This document shows positions 40,691 to 53,098 of a DNA stretch of 64,000 nt, in pieces; the first letter of the stretch is position 1; every line of letters starts with the position of its first letter. The position numbers and the translations under genes were made by a program. The notes below the pieces were generated by a model that was not told the origin of the DNA, searched no databases, and worked only from the letters and a program-made list of their open reading frames with translations. This DNA comes from Eumeta japonica (taxonomy: Eukaryota; Arthropoda; Insecta; Lepidoptera; Psychidae): NCBI GenBank assembly GCA_005406025.1, contig BGZK01001625.1:61708-125707 (forward strand), given 5' to 3'.

Positions 40691-41499
40691 TAGCAGTGAA
40701 AGACGTTATTATTAAACATTTCAATGTTAATCACACACAATCTTAGTTCCAAAAACTTCTACATCGTAAACGTAACACTATAATAAAATACCTAAACCTC
40801 TAAAGCCGTGCGTTCGGTAGTTAATCGCGCGCGGACGTACAGACCCGTGACGGATTTGCTAGATACTAACTGCGAGCGTCGGATGATGGTGTTGGGTCAG
40901 TTTGAGCGGGCGTATCGTTTTACTAAACGCTAGGGTTTGTACTTCGTATGTTTATATGTTTACATGTATAGGGATGTTTGTCAGAATGCGCACGGCGCTC
41001 ACTAAAGTACCCTGTGGCTCACTCGACTCGGTCGCATCGATATGCGACGCTCCTGGGACAATGTCGCGACGCACAGTTTGGGAAGCCCTGCTATATGTTA
41101 TACCTTAATTAGTTTGTTCGTGTACGTGTTCATTTGTTATTGTGTCCTTTACTAAATATATCTGTGATACACTGGCAACTATGAAGATTTTGATAATTCT
41201 CAAGTAATAGGTTTGATAAAGAGGGTATTGAAAAAAAACAATTAAATGTTGAAAACTTAAAACGATGTTAGCGGTAACGAATTGAAAATCATTATCAAGG
41301 AAATACTTTATAAAAAAGATTAGTTTATTATATCATTTCAAAATATTAAAAAAACAAATAATCATACATATGACCAGCTTAACTTTCCACAGGTTTATTT
41401 CTTTGTGATATACAGTGTGTATTCGAATAATGCATCTTTCATGATATACAGTATACATTCGATAACGCAGTCATAATCTCTTTCTTTTTAGAACAACTT
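40691..41499. other. DNA between repeat copies, GC-richer at 40800-41110
   Basis: The patch 40800-41110 is CpG-rich (gttaatcgcgcgcggacgta) and contains a 68-codon open frame with no recognisable domain. It may be a promoter or an old repeat; I cannot tell which. Confidence 0.35.
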
Positions 41500-42110
41500 T
41501 GCCTAAGTAAACATAACAAAAAAATATAATTGAAAATATACTTATAAATAATATAGACAAAACCCTTACTAAATGCTCGGCCAGACTTCCAACGCGATCG
41601 CCTTACAGGGCGACCGTGCAGCGTGCCCGGGCACGTGACGAACTAGAATTCTGCTTAGCGCTCAGGCTATACGATGTATTATTTTTATAGAATTTATTTA
41701 CACGAAAATGTAGCTGTGAAGTTAGCTATGAAAGCGTCACAATGGCGTAAAATAAGACCACGACGGAGAAGGGTCGGTGAGCGTTAAACCTGCACATTGC
41801 ATCATTCACAGACAATTCAAAGCGGCAAAATTTCGTGTGTTATACTGTACCTACAAATGACTTGATTTTGTCAATGATTAAACGTGGTCGAAGGTATTAT
41901 TACAATAGTCTTTGATTTTCCACATGTGTTCCACTCACCTCTAAACAAACAAAGCACACTAAGGCAAATTATCGCGTAAACGATAAACAACACGCAATAT
42001 TACTTGAGAACTCGCAGGTTATTGACTATTAGAGTAAGTTTCACTATAAAATTTTACAATTAACTGTAGCAATGTCACCTCTGCAAACTCTCCAACAATA
42101 AATCAAGTTT
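41500..42110. repeat. Diverged about 600-bp repeat, copy B
   Basis: Direct repeat of copy A at 40081-40690. A third partial copy, sharing the tcacagacaattca block near 41808, is at 37130-37260. It abuts the RTE-type LINE. Confidence 0.65.
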
Positions 42111-45000
42111 TCCTATTCGGCTACTTCTATGATTATGATCTATATATTCATATTCATCTATGATTATGGTCTCTTTGGCAAAGTTGTTATAAGAAAGTAA
42201 GATTATGAATATTTTCGGAAAGATGCATGATCGATTCCATACGGTATACAACGTCTTCATTAATTCTTTGGCTTTTCCTGTTAGTTGTGTTAGGCTCTTA
42301 TGTGATCTACAGTTCAGTATCCTTTGCGAAATCCCGCTTGTTCACACGGTTGGTTTTCCTCTAAACTATTTGTTATTCTGCATAAAATTATTTTTTAGAA
42401 TATTTGATATGGATTCGTCGTGAGACTAATCGATCTATACTTTCTGAGATTACTTCTATCCCTTTTCTTGAAGTAATATGATTGTAGACTTTTTTCGTAG
42501 CGTGGTTTCTGTTCTTAGAATGTTGTTGAATAATACTTGTAGAGGTTTCAGAAGTGAAATTGATAGCGATTTAAGCACTTCATTGGCAATGTTTTAATTT
42601 CCTGGGATTGTAATTTTTTTTTTGGGTATTTCTAGTGTGTTCATTTCTGATATGAGGACGTTTGGTATCTCTGTATCTTTATTAACTATGTCGTGGTCGT
42701 TCAATTCCGTATGACAAAATTCTGAATGGTGCATGTTATCGTCGATATTGTCGAGGTCCATGTAAAGTTAGTCGCTTCCTACGTAATATCGGGACGTCTA
42801 TATTGCATACTTCCCTCTCTATCTTTTATATTCGCTGTTCACTTTATCTTGTCGCTCAGCTCTATACACTTTGTGTATACCCCCTGATTTTTTATGAGTT
42901 GTTCGAAGGTTTTTTTCTCTAGAATGATGTTTCTATTTTTTTCGCTTACTCTTGTCATTTCGGACTTGATTTCAATTGAGATTTTCTTCTTACACAATTC
43001 TTTCCTCTGTTCTAATAATTTTTTTGCATCTTCATTGATATAATTATTTGACTATTTATTTCGCATGACAACTGCTTCAGAAGCTCTTAATAATAGTAAG
43101 TGGTAATTCTACTACCACTTTATTATATTGTTTTAAACTTCAGTAATCACAACACAGTCATCTTTTGAGATCGTTGGTAATTTCTTGGTGTAGTTGACAG
43201 CTTTTATTTTTCTTCTTCACGGTTTCAAGTCTAAAATTGGTTCCATGACTTTGATATTGTCGCATCGACAAAGTCGAGCAGGAATGGCAGATATTTTTTA
43301 GCATTTGCGTCATGAAAATGTCGCAAAAATACAGACAGGAATAAATAAATCAGTGTCAAGCATATTCGCAAAGAATGCTTTCTACCGCGTTCCCTGTGTG
43401 TTCGACACTGTTATGCGACACTGACGCGAGCGCGAATGCAAAATAGCGAATTTCATATAAATGCCTACCTAAACGAGCCCCTGCGACTTTGTCGAGATGC
43501 ATGTAAGTCGCGCCTCCGCGCAACTCTTGCGACAAACACATAAGCTAGGTACAAATCTTAAATTTATTAAGAGATCGATTGCTGCTCAACTTTTATCGAT
43601 GTCATGTAGCCAGCCTAAGGATAAAACTAAACGTATCATCCTGTGATCAGCATTAAAGTTTAAGTTTTTTATTATATCATATTTTTATGTATCTTGGTTG
43701 GTTTGTGAATCAATCTCATTAAATTGTTGACCGTTTGGTAATCGCCATGTCCAGTTTTTGCGTGGATTGCTCGGAAACATGCTATTTATAATGAAATAGT
43801 CATTTTCGATTGCAAATCCAACCTTATTTTTGATCATGTGAATTTTTTTTTACTGTATGCATATTTCTCTATTTGTTTTCTTCATTTTTTTTTTTGGGTT
43901 TTACCTATTTTTGCGTTGAAATCGCCAAGCAGTATGATATTTTTCGTGTGAGCAGAGTCCAAGGCCAATTGCACTCTTTGATAAAAGAGGTCTACATGTT
44001 GCTTTGTGTATACCTCTGTGGGGGTATATATTTGGACAAACAACCAGGTAGAGTTGTCAGCTAGCCGTACTTCCAGTAAAACAAAAATTCTGATCTTAAG
44101 AGTTTTTTAAGCTAATTGTATTGTTTTTCAGTTGTTTTTTTTGGTAAGTAACCAACTCCATTTCTTCCATTCATTTCAGACGTATGGTATATGATGAATT
44201 CTGGATATGCTTCAATTAATTTATTTCCTCTTCTAATTTCACATAAGCCAATTATACCTCACTTTGTCCTTAATGGCACACATTAATTCAATTCTACTAT
44301 AAGATAGTAAAGTTTTTACATTGACACATTCTATCTGTAGGTTTAGTGATTTTTGTCTTTTATTGTTGTTCAAGATTTAGGAGATAATGGTCTGACTCCT
44401 CCATGGCGACCGGCCGGCTTGGAGAAGGTATAAAAGTAGAAAGGCCCTAATTAGTTTTATTGAATATCTTTATTAGATGATGTTCAGTTGTTAAGGTTCA
44501 GCTGCGACGGGCATTTTTAGAAGCTTTTGTCCCTTCGTTAGTGAGTTTTGTAGTCTTTCTCTGCCTCCTCAGGTGACATAGACACTAAAGTCATTTGTTT
44601 CTTTCTGTGTGTGTACGCAGTTCTGATTCACGTATTTTAGTTGTACAATTTTGTCATAAGGCAGAACAACTCTCTTTCCTGCCTGTCGCTCGGCTTCAAG
44701 TTCTTGCTGTAAGTCTTTACGTTTCTGTAACACAGTAGGTGAAAAACCTTCCTTCAGGTATATATTTGTATTACTAAGCATTTTTACTTTTTTCAGTATT
44801 TCAATTTTCCTACCGGTTGTATTTATTGTAACAGCTACTAGTCTCAATTCCCCAGTGTTTCTCGATTCTATTCACATTTTCAATTTCCTATTTATGACAA
44901 GGCATTTTTGTTACATCCAGGATTGTAGAAGGTAGATTTATTTTCCTTTTCTTTTCTTCAATCCTGAAAAAAAATATATTTTTCCTTCTAGCCTGTTTTT
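42075..45000 (-). mobile_element. RTE-type LINE, heavily decayed
   Basis: Minus-strand reading gives, from the 5' side: a coiled-coil ORF fragment at 44847-44569 (SNTNIYLKEGFSPTVLQKRK...LPYDKIVQL); endonuclease sequence near 43900-44050, where HTKNIILLGDFNAKI-like residues can be read across frames; then reverse-transcriptase remnants near 42570-42080 (IANEVLKSLSISLLKPLQVLF, then FPKIFIILLSYNNFAKETI). Stops and shifts are everywhere. The order is that of RTE-clade elements, but the end points are not defined. Confidence 0.65.
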
Positions 45001-45619
45001 ATAAGATATTAATGGTATTTTGCTGTTGTTCAATTTTTATTTCTAGGTTTTGGTTTTGATGAGTTTGAATTTTTATTATATTTTGTTATTAATAGATTAT
45101 TTAATGTTTTGTTCCATCTTTTTCATATTTTGTTTTGATAAATCATCTTGTATGACTTGTAGGATTTCAACAATATCTCCCATTTTATTGTTGTCCTCTA
45201 TTGGGTATTAGCGCAACAGTGTTAGTCCTTCGATTTGTAGCTTCGTAATTAGTTTTGGTCACTAGATGGCGTTATTTTACAATATCGTTTTACTATGACT
45301 TGTATTTCTTAGATGTGATTTTATGTTATAATTTGCATTCAATTTTTATAAAGACAGCCTCATCCACTTAATTCTTCTTTGATTGACTAACCATTCGAAA
45401 AAAACACCTTATTCTTCCAAGTGTAGTATTATTCGAATTTCTTGTGGTTGAAAGGTAACAACTATAGTTGTTTGCAGTTTTTGAATAATTTCTTGTTAAT
45501 ATAGTACTCATACAATGTATAACATTTGTCCAGTAAGTTCACTTGTATTTTTACACAATTAACGTTATTTTAGGTCTATTTGTACACAATTTTACTCTTA
45601 AAACAAAATATGATAGCGG

Positions 45620-45990
45620 ATCAGATGTACACACAACCACAGTTGCGTCCTCTCCATCATACTTCCAGTAGAAAACTATTTGAAGTCACTTGATTGGAAA
45701 GGACTATCCCACTTGCCATATTCAGCAGACATTGCGCCGTCCGACTATCATCTGTTCCGGTCAATAGCACATGCTCTGTCAGAGTAGCAGTTCACATCAT
45801 ACGAAGATATCAAAAATTGAGTTGATTTGTGGATAGCATCAAAAGATAAGGAGTTCTTCAGACTTGGAATCCGAACGCTGCCTGAAAGGTGGAAAAAAGT
45901 AGTTGCTAGTGATGGACAATACTTTGATTAAAATTAAATTACTGTTCTTTCACAATAAATATTATTTTATTGACAAAAAACGGTGGAAAC
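45620..45990 (+). mobile_element. mariner transposase C-terminal fragment
   Basis: Plus strand reads KSLDWKGLSHLPYSADIAPS then DYHLFRSIAHALSE, a stop, then EFFRLGIRTLPERWKKVVAS and DGQYFD. This is the mariner third catalytic-aspartate region and C-terminus. It continues to a gtggaaacttttttgttctc end. The N-terminal part is missing or decayed. Confidence 0.75.
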
Positions 45991-46770
45991 TTTTTTGTTC
46001 TCCTAATAAAATGCAGAAGACTAAGATTATATCTTATTAAATAAAGATTCTTATTTTGTTAACCAAAGATTTTTATTATGAATGTTTAATTTGTTATTAA
46101 ATTTATTTTAACAAATAGGCAATAAAGCTCTCAAGAAATACGTCAATATACTGGTAATAGTTTTATAAATTAGCCTTCACAGACAGACAGATGCCATGGA
46201 AGCCTTTAGAATATGTGAGGATATCTAGTTATTCTGATTCACAAATATACCATCTATTCTACATTCAAACATAAACATCACCTTATCAAAGGCATTATTT
46301 ATATCCTTCACTGCAATTTTCATTTCTTAAACAATTTAAGAAATCAGGCCTGGATAAGGTGCAGCACTCAAGGTCAATTAACTTCATGAAAGAAGTCTCA
46401 GGACTGTCAAAACAGCACCTAGAAGTGAAATTTTTTGTATAATATTTTTGTATAATATGGTATATGACAAAAATAGGCATTAAATAAATTAAATAGGTGG
46501 GAATTATGCTGCTTTAAGAGCATATTACTGTATCATCTTTTATATTCAATATTTTATATAAGTGATAAATCCACTCTGCTCTGTTAAGGGTCAAAGAAGC
46601 AATTACCGTGTTCTAAAATAAATCATGATGTTGGAAATTTGACATAATTTATTTTGAAAATGTAAATATAAAATATGGACTGTTTTCCCTCATAACACAG
46701 ACATACATTTTTTATGCTATGACATAAAAAAAGTAAAAATAATTATGGAAGTGAAATTTAAATTTCATTT
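45991..46770. other. Intergenic DNA after the RFC2 gene
   Basis: AT-rich with no exon seen. A minus-strand AATAAA (tttatt at 46648-46653) lies about 120 bases past the RFC2 stop and may serve as its poly(A) signal. Confidence 0.45.
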
Positions 46771-47829
46771 TCAGGTGAGCATGGATTCGGCGGTGGCGGT
46801 GCGGCATAGACGGGCTAGCAGGCCTGCTAACTGGAGTGGTGTAGCTAGTCCATCCGCGAGCCGTGCCTGCGTCACACCGATTTCGCGCACAAATGCTAAT
46901 CGCGTGCTCTCGGGTGCCTCCAGAGTTTTACAAACACGAAACACATTAGCAACAATATCTTCCGGCGCATAACCGAGCCGCCACAACTTTGCGATGGGCG
47001 CGTGCGCGGCCGAAAGGTCACCGCGTACACACGCTTCAAGTGCACTGCGCACAAACAATGGATGTGGCTCATCACACACCTTGAACACTAGATCAGGTTC
47101 GATGCGACCGAAACCGCGCGCCGTCGCCTGCAGATTGTTAAGCGCATGACGCAGATCACCTTGTGCCGTAAACGCGACCGCACTCAGTCCTTCTTCAGTA
47201 TACGGCAGATCTTCGGCGCGACAAACCGCCACAAGCTTAGCCAACACCTGGCCATCTGTTAACCTTGAGAACCTTACCACCGCACAACGCGATTGAATCG
47301 GCTCAATAATTTTGTCGCTGGCATTGGCAGCAAGCGCAAATCTTGTTGTACTACTATACAACTCCATGGTGCGCCGTAGTGCCTGTTGTGCGCCGTCCGT
47401 CATGCTGTCCGCTTCATCCAAAATGACTAACTTGTGACGACCTGGCGGCAATGTGACCTTTTGCTGTGCAAACATCTTGATCTTGTTCCGAACCACGTCA
47501 ATGCCGCGGTCATTAGAAGCGTTGAGCTCAAGTACAGCGTCGCGTAACGCGGGACCCAAAAGCAAACGCGCCAAGCAAAGCACTGTCGTCGTCTTGCCGA
47601 CGCCAGGCGGTCCGGCTAGAATTACATTGGGTGCATTGCCGTTGCGAGCAAACACCGCCAACCTCGATACTGCCTCCTCGTTGCCGACAATGTCCTCGAA
47701 AGATTGCGGTCGGTATTTTTCGATCCATGGTATATGGGCGCTCGGCGTGCGCTTAGTAGTCGTAGACGATGATACTTGCGGTGCCGTCGTTTCTTCCACT
47801 TCCATTAAAGTTACGTCGTCGTCACTCAT
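46771..47829 (-). CDS. RfC4: Replication factor C subunit 2 (RFC40), intronless
   Basis: An AAA+ subunit of the clamp loader that places PCNA on primer-template junctions, and is also used by alternative loaders. A single exon of 352 residues from ATG at 47829 ([13 protein letters not shown]); an in-frame GTG upstream is not needed. Human RFC2 has 354 residues. Visible motifs: EKYRP at 37-41, Walker A GPPGVGKT at 73-80, [19 protein letters not shown], Walker [11 protein letters not shown] at 136-145, and the SRC arginine-finger motif at 180-182. The C-terminal collar keeps EPHPLFV and LGYAPEDI. The symbol follows the fly naming, in which RfC4 is the 40-kDa subunit. Lack of introns sets it apart from its neighbours in the window; no poly(A) tract follows the stop, so a retrogene origin is not supported. 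Confidence 0.96.
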   Translation of the reverse strand: MSDDDVTLMEVEETTAPQVSSSTTTKRTPSAHIPWIEKYRPQSFEDIVGNEEAVSRLAVFARNGNAPNVILAGPPGVGKTTTVLCLARLLLGPALRDAVLELNASNDRGIDVVRNKIKMFAQQKVTLPPGRHKLVILDEADSMTDGAQQALRRTMELYSSTTRFALAANASDKIIEPIQSRCAVVRFSRLTDGQVLAKLVAVCRAEDLPYTEEGLSAVAFTAQGDLRHALNNLQATARGFGRIEPDLVFKVCDEPHPLFVRSALEACVRGDLSAAHAPIAKLWRLGYAPEDIVANVFRVCKTLEAPESTRLAFVREIGVTQARLADGLATPLQLAGLLARLCRTATAESMLT

Positions 47830-48520
47830 CGTGTTTTTAGTCACAATTAAGTTTCATTAATATCACATAAATTAATGGTATCGGCTGATGTAATTACTGT
47901 TCTATTACAATACATAAACTGTGGCTATCGAACAATAAAATATGGAATAGAAGAAATACACGCTAAAAAGTACCGCAAAGAGCTTTGAAAAATATCAATT
48001 CGACTTTTTGGCGCCTCTTTTGTTTGGAATTTCAAAGTGTCAAATATCTTCATGACAGAGATGTCATTCAAGGAGTATTGCCGTTTTAGAAAAGTCATAA
48101 CGAATATCATTGTAATATGTATTAAGATTATATTTCACCAAACATTATTAAAAATGAACAGCTCGTTGAAACAAAATTAAAATTTTTTAAATGAGAACTT
48201 CTTTAGTCATATTGGATGGAGTGTAATTTAAGAACATTCGTGACCAATATGGTCACATGACGTGTTATGCTAAAAGTGTTCGCTTGGCCAACAGCGAACG
48301 TATAGATATCACTAGTCAACGCTGAAAAATCGTCTAAAGTGTTCATATTTATTTTCTATTAAATTAAGTGTACTGGTTACGAAAATAGCAAAGGTTTTTT
48401 CTAACAGCTCTAGTTTTAAGTTTAGCTACAGGTTAAAAAATATTAAGAAAGTATCATTTTTTACACATTTTATTTAAAACAGATATTGTGGTTGAGGGAA
48501 AAATGTTTTTCATAAGATTT
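47830..48520. promoter_or_regulatory. RFC2 upstream region
   Basis: Presumed 5'UTR and promoter of the minus-strand RFC2 gene. I see no defined motif. The rest is AT-rich spacer. Confidence 0.35.
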
Positions 48521-48529
48521 TTTTGAATG

Positions 48530-49870
48530 AGATGCCTATTTTAAGTCTCGACAAAGATTTCAGTAGTAGTCAGGCATTATATGTTTGTACTGCCTCTCTT
48601 GGTAACGTTCTTCCATTGTACGAATGTCCTGGTGAAATCTTTCGTCTTGCTCTTCGCTATAATCTCCAAGGTTTTCAGGAAATCGATCCAATTGAGTACG
48701 TAAAAGTTCGCTGTTCAAATTTATTTATAATTTTAACAAAATTTGGGTCTTTTATCAGTTGCCTAATTTGTGATCCATCGAAAATACCTGCTTTCAACTT
48801 TTCTTCATTGGTCCATAAAATTTTTTTGACAGATAAAACATTCGCCACATTTATTAAGGGCTTTAACAAATTGCTTCATAATACCAAGTTTTATATGAAG
48901 TGGTGGCAACATAATTCTATCTTGATTAACTTAAGATGGATTTATTACATTTTGCTTACCAACAATTATTGACTTTCTTAGTGGCCACATATTTTGAGAC
49001 CGATAGTTATTTTGATCGTCACTATCCCACAAACATATGAAACACAGGTATTTAGTATAAACTGCTTGTTATCCTAAAAGAAAATTTAACATTTTCGAAT
49101 CTACATAAATTTTCCAGCTATGCTCTTTATACTTTAGTTTTTTATCACCAAAGAAATATTTCCATATTGTAGTTTCATAGAAGTTTAATGTCTTATAGGT
49201 ATAAAACCATACTTATTTCCTTCGTAACAGTACACATTTTAAACTTCTTTTGCTGCTATAGATAAAAAAACTCCGATCACTTGTTTTACACTTTGGTAAA
49301 CGTATCTTTTGCACGAGACCTTCAACACTAAACTAAATTCTTTTCAGAGGAAAATATGGCAATAAATCTTTTTCACGAGTTCTATAAAATGTAATTTTTG
49401 TGTAAGGTGTAAGTAGATTTTTTTCTTTAAGGCGAGATGCCAAAATTTCAGAAGACTCTTTTGATAGATTTAAATCCCTTACTAAGTGGTTTGACTCACT
49501 TCAATTGAGTGGTTAAGGATTTGCCTGTTGACTAGGTATTAAATTAAAGTTAGATTCATCTTTTTACTCTTCAATTTCCATGTTTGTCAGGCTCAAAACA
49601 TGTTAATGATGTCGATGGTACTGGCACTGGAGGCTGATCAGAGCGTGTAAAAGACCTCTGAGCAGAAGACAACGTCGGATATGACCACTCATCCCGGTTT
49701 GCAGAGTTTATGGCCGTAATGCTTACCATGCAAAAATAATAATCATGATGATTACGAGGTTCCTGGAAAATCATAGGTGTATTAAACTTAAGAGCAGATC
49801 TTTTGCCACTTGACCATTGTCACAAAGAGACAACACAATTTTGGCATACGGTATTAGGCACCCATGGCTT
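48530..49870 (-). pseudogene. Decayed copy of a recurrent invertebrate repeat-borne ORF, function unknown
   Basis: Minus-strand frames are collinear from 49775 to 48540: EPRNHHDYYFCMVSITAINS; NHLVRDLNLSKESSEILASR then LKEKNLL; SSKRSLKCVLLRRK; KMLNFLLG...TKYLCFICLWDSD; LPPLHIKLGIMKQFVKALNK; EKLKAGIFDGSQIRQLIKDP; and near 48640-48540 DFTRTFVQWKNVT, a relic of a GERFHQDI-type block. From memory this order matches a large uncharacterised protein that occurs in many copies in cnidarians, insects and other invertebrates. Stops and shifts make this copy dead. I know no function. Cys and His clusters suggest metal binding, which is inference. Confidence 0.6.
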
Positions 49871-50269
49871 CTCTAATTACAAATTTTCAATCCAAAATAG
49901 TTAAAGTATACAGATTCAACGAAATTTGCGATCGATTTACGATACTTAGCAAAAATACTAGGTATTGTACAGCCACAAATAAAATAAAAATTGTCTAGAC
50001 CGTTTAAACAACGTTCTCTTTTCGTAGCTATTATTTTAATTCACTATTAAACGAGTGCTATCGTGGGACACCAGATAGAAACGAAGTTCCTTATTATAAA
50101 AATATTAATTTCAAGTTCTATTCGAGGTATAAAGAAAATAATTGTTCGGGTATACATTTTTTATTATGATTTGTTTATCGATAAGAATAAAAAAAAATGA
50201 ATAAACTCAATGACTATAAATATAGTCGATATATTGTATAAAATTATATTTTCAATTTTTTAAAACTAG
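49871..50269. other. Featureless AT-rich DNA
   Basis: No coding frame or repeat boundary recognised. Confidence 0.4.
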
Positions 50270-50434
50270 CCCTGGTGGAAATATTTATTTATAGTCCGAA
50301 ATCTCAGAGAATATTTGACTTTTTCAGAGTTTTTCAGACTTTTTCGGACTTAATAACATTTTAAGTCCGAAAAACTCTAAAAAAGTCAAATAATCTCTGA
50401 GGTTTCCGACTATAAATAAATATTTCCACCAGGG
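50270..50434. mobile_element. 165-bp hairpin MITE
   Basis: Begins CCCTGGTGGAAATATTTATT and ends with its complement. Arms of about 75 bases pair almost throughout, with repeated tttttcagac/tttttcggac motifs near the loop. The target duplication is not clear. No coding capacity. Confidence 0.85.
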
Positions 50435-50917
50435 AGTGCATTACTGATTGCTGGGTATTGTTCACCGACATAACACCATTTGTCACAATTATTTCTTCTC
50501 GTTCTTAATCATGTAGAATGTCGGAATTATATATTTCTAAATTAAAAAGAAAACAGTGAAATATACTATGTAACTTTGACATTGTTTAATAATAACCAAC
50601 AAATAAGAAAATATTTATTTATAAATAATTAATTAATTAATAATAAAAATGATTCAAATTAATTTTTATTCATTTTAATTGTATAATTAATAATTAAATT
50701 CATATCAGAGAAATTACATATTGTTATTTTAAACAAAATTTAATTGTACTCAATAATTTTATAAATAGAAAAAAATATAAGGAATAAAAAAACACAAGCC
50801 ACGTTGAGATTGTGAAACATTAGTGGAATGATATAATAACAATAGCAAACTGCAATAATAATAACAGTCATCACATAGACTATGCATTAGACACTATGGC
50901 CATCATACATAGACCTT
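50435..50917. other. AT-rich spacer
   Basis: Very AT-rich DNA (long taattaatta tracts near 50625) with no gene. Confidence 0.4.
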
Positions 50918-52497
50918 TTTTTTTTTCTTTTGTTTCCCTCTTGCGACGAGGAGGAGGTAAAAAATGTCTATCCTGCACACCCTCGCGCCCGTACGCGTGG
51001 GTAGTGTGGGACTGAAACCCACTAAAAAATTCCTCCTGAAAGTGAAGTAATTGGGTCGGCTATGCTATTTAGTCGGTCGAGACGAGTCGGATGACAAGTC
51101 AGACGACTTTGATAGCTTCACCGAGTGCGGCCGGACGGCACATGCGAGTGCCGACGGCGCGTGACATGCGCTATGGACGACGCCTGGAGGAAGTCGTCTC
51201 GGCATAGGATGTCGCAGGAAACCGTCACGGGTCGGTTCCTTCCCTCCTGCCGGCCGGAGGCGGTTAGCGGCGGCCGGGTGGAGTAAGGAGCTTAGGTCGA
51301 TGACCTGACTAACGGATAGACCTACTCTAAGTCAGTCATGCGTGTCGTTGACGTCATTAAGGCTTTCAACTGCCGCTGTAAGAGCGTCAGGTGGATCGGT
51401 AAGTACGTTCCGTGGCCTACGGATAAGGTGGGTGGGATGCGGCGGTTGATAGTCAACCACCGCGCGAAGGAGCGCATTGGGATGTGATCCCGCGATGTCG
51501 AAGAATCGCTTCGATGCGTCCTTCATATATTTGGAAATAGTGGGGAGTTCTAAATCCCTATGGAGAATTGAATTACGAACACACCAATGTGCATCCGTTG
51601 CGACTCTGCAGAATTTATTCTGTATTACCTGTAGCCTATGTAGTGCTTTCGGAGCGGCGTGAGCGAAGACGGGAGACGCGTATGTCATCACCGTCCTAAT
51701 GCACATTTTGTATATGGTACGTTTATTACGTCTAGATAGTTTACTTTTCTACCGAGCACGGCCCCGAGCCTTGCTTTGTAGAAAAGTGCAGTATTCTAAC
51801 ACGCTCGATATGATCTCGGAAGTGTAGATTTTTATCGAGCGTGACTCCTAAGTATTTGTAGTTCCGTTGCCACGGAATGTTCGCATCCAACATTTTAAGA
51901 TTGGGAGTGTTTTTGTCGACAATGAGTCGACTCCTAATCTTACCATACTTGAATTGTATGGCTGCTGATTTGTCGGGGTTTACTTCTATCCTCCACTTCC
52001 GGAACCATTGACCTAGCTCGTCAATGGCCCTCTGGAGGGAGAGGAGGGTGAATCGGTGCTCCTATTCCTACTTCCGTAAAGAGCGCGGTATCGTCCGCGA
52101 ATAACGCGAGTTGGACGCCAGACGACGACGGTCGCGGTACATCGTTTGTGTACGCGGAGTACAGCAGAGAGAGAGGGTGGAGCCTTGAGGAACTCCTGCT
52201 CTGATAAGACGTCTTGTCGAGTGAGTGCGCTCATGCCTAAATGTGAAATGTCTGTTTGCTAAATAATTTTGAATAGTGATTATGAGGCGATCTGGTACTT
52301 GGAGAGAATATAACTTATAAATCAGACCTGCGTGCCATACCCTATCGAAGGCCTTGGCTACATCAAAGAAGACAGCTACGGTGCTACGTTCGGTTTCAAA
52401 GCCCTCCGAGACATACTCTACTAAGCGGAGGACTTGCTGTGGACAAGAATGGGCTGGGCGAAAGCCGAACTGTTCATCTATGATAAGGCCTTATAAT
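50918..52497 (-). mobile_element. Jockey-clade LINE, 5'-truncated
   Basis: Minus strand begins near 52490 inside reverse transcriptase: LIIDEQFGFRPAHSCPQQVL, VAVFFDVAKAFDRVWHAGLI, AGVPQGSTLSLL, then the catalytic LFADDTALF (about 52110). It continues through KSAAIQFKYGK and NYKYLGVTLDKNLHFRDHIE. The C-terminus at 51706-51332 reads IRTVMTYASPVFAHAAPKAL then HRLQVIQNKFCRVAT, with a stop near 51332, followed by a GC-rich 3'UTR and an A-rich tail (plus-strand poly(T) at 50918-50935). A few shifts are present. 5' truncation is typical of LINE insertion. Confidence 0.85.
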
Positions 52498-52831
52498 TTT
52501 TTTTTTATTATAGACTTATCATCATTTTCCTCATGAACGCGTAGAAGTATCAAATTGAAATTCATATCAAATACTTAGGTCTAATTGCCTTTAAGTTGTG
52601 AAAAAAAATTATAAACATAATTGTAGTTACCGCATTGACCGCCACTTATCTCTATGTATTTGGAGGGGACAACATTGTATCGCGCATGTACGTCGCAATC
52701 TTAAGGATGCCGTGACAGATGGATCATGTAAAAGATATTATATAAATAACAGGCGCTGAAAATGGCTATTATGAATGCTTGCATTTTAAAAAATTTAATG
52801 TCAGAGTACTAACTGTATATATGTCACCATA

Positions 52832-53098
52832 ATGTCAAATTTATGTTGTAATAGAATGCTTAAATACAAGAATAGGTATACTTCATGTTCTCGTCTGATT
52901 GTTGTGGGAGACGTCAATATCTATTTGAGAACGAATTCCCAAAATGGAATTTCCACATATTTTTCATCCATAAACATGTTTCTGTTACTAAACACTAGCA
53001 CTACAAGAAGTAGTACAACTATAGATAATGTATTTTCAAACTTCAATGTTCAATATGATACTATTTATACCTTTTTCAGTCACCAATTACAGATCTGA
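52832..53098 (+). mobile_element. LINE endonuclease fragment
   Basis: An 88-codon plus-strand frame reads SRLIVVGDVNIYLRTNSQN, SINMFLLLNTSTTRSSTTID, NVFSNFNVQYDTIYTFFSHQ. This follows the GDFNI...T...TIDNVFTN...SDH pattern of LINE AP-endonucleases, with the catalytic Phe and SDH motifs altered. Only the C-terminal half of the domain is present. Confidence 0.6.

Noticed and set aside
40902..41108. 68-codon plus-strand frame in a CpG-richer patch
   Set aside because: No domain, no splice context, and it lies between repeat copies.
47453..47860. 135-codon plus-strand frame opposite RFC2
   Set aside because: Shadow of the RFC2 gene on the other strand.
48523..48972. 149-codon plus-strand frame
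   Set aside because: The minus strand carries the recognisable decayed ORF here; the plus frame shows no domain.
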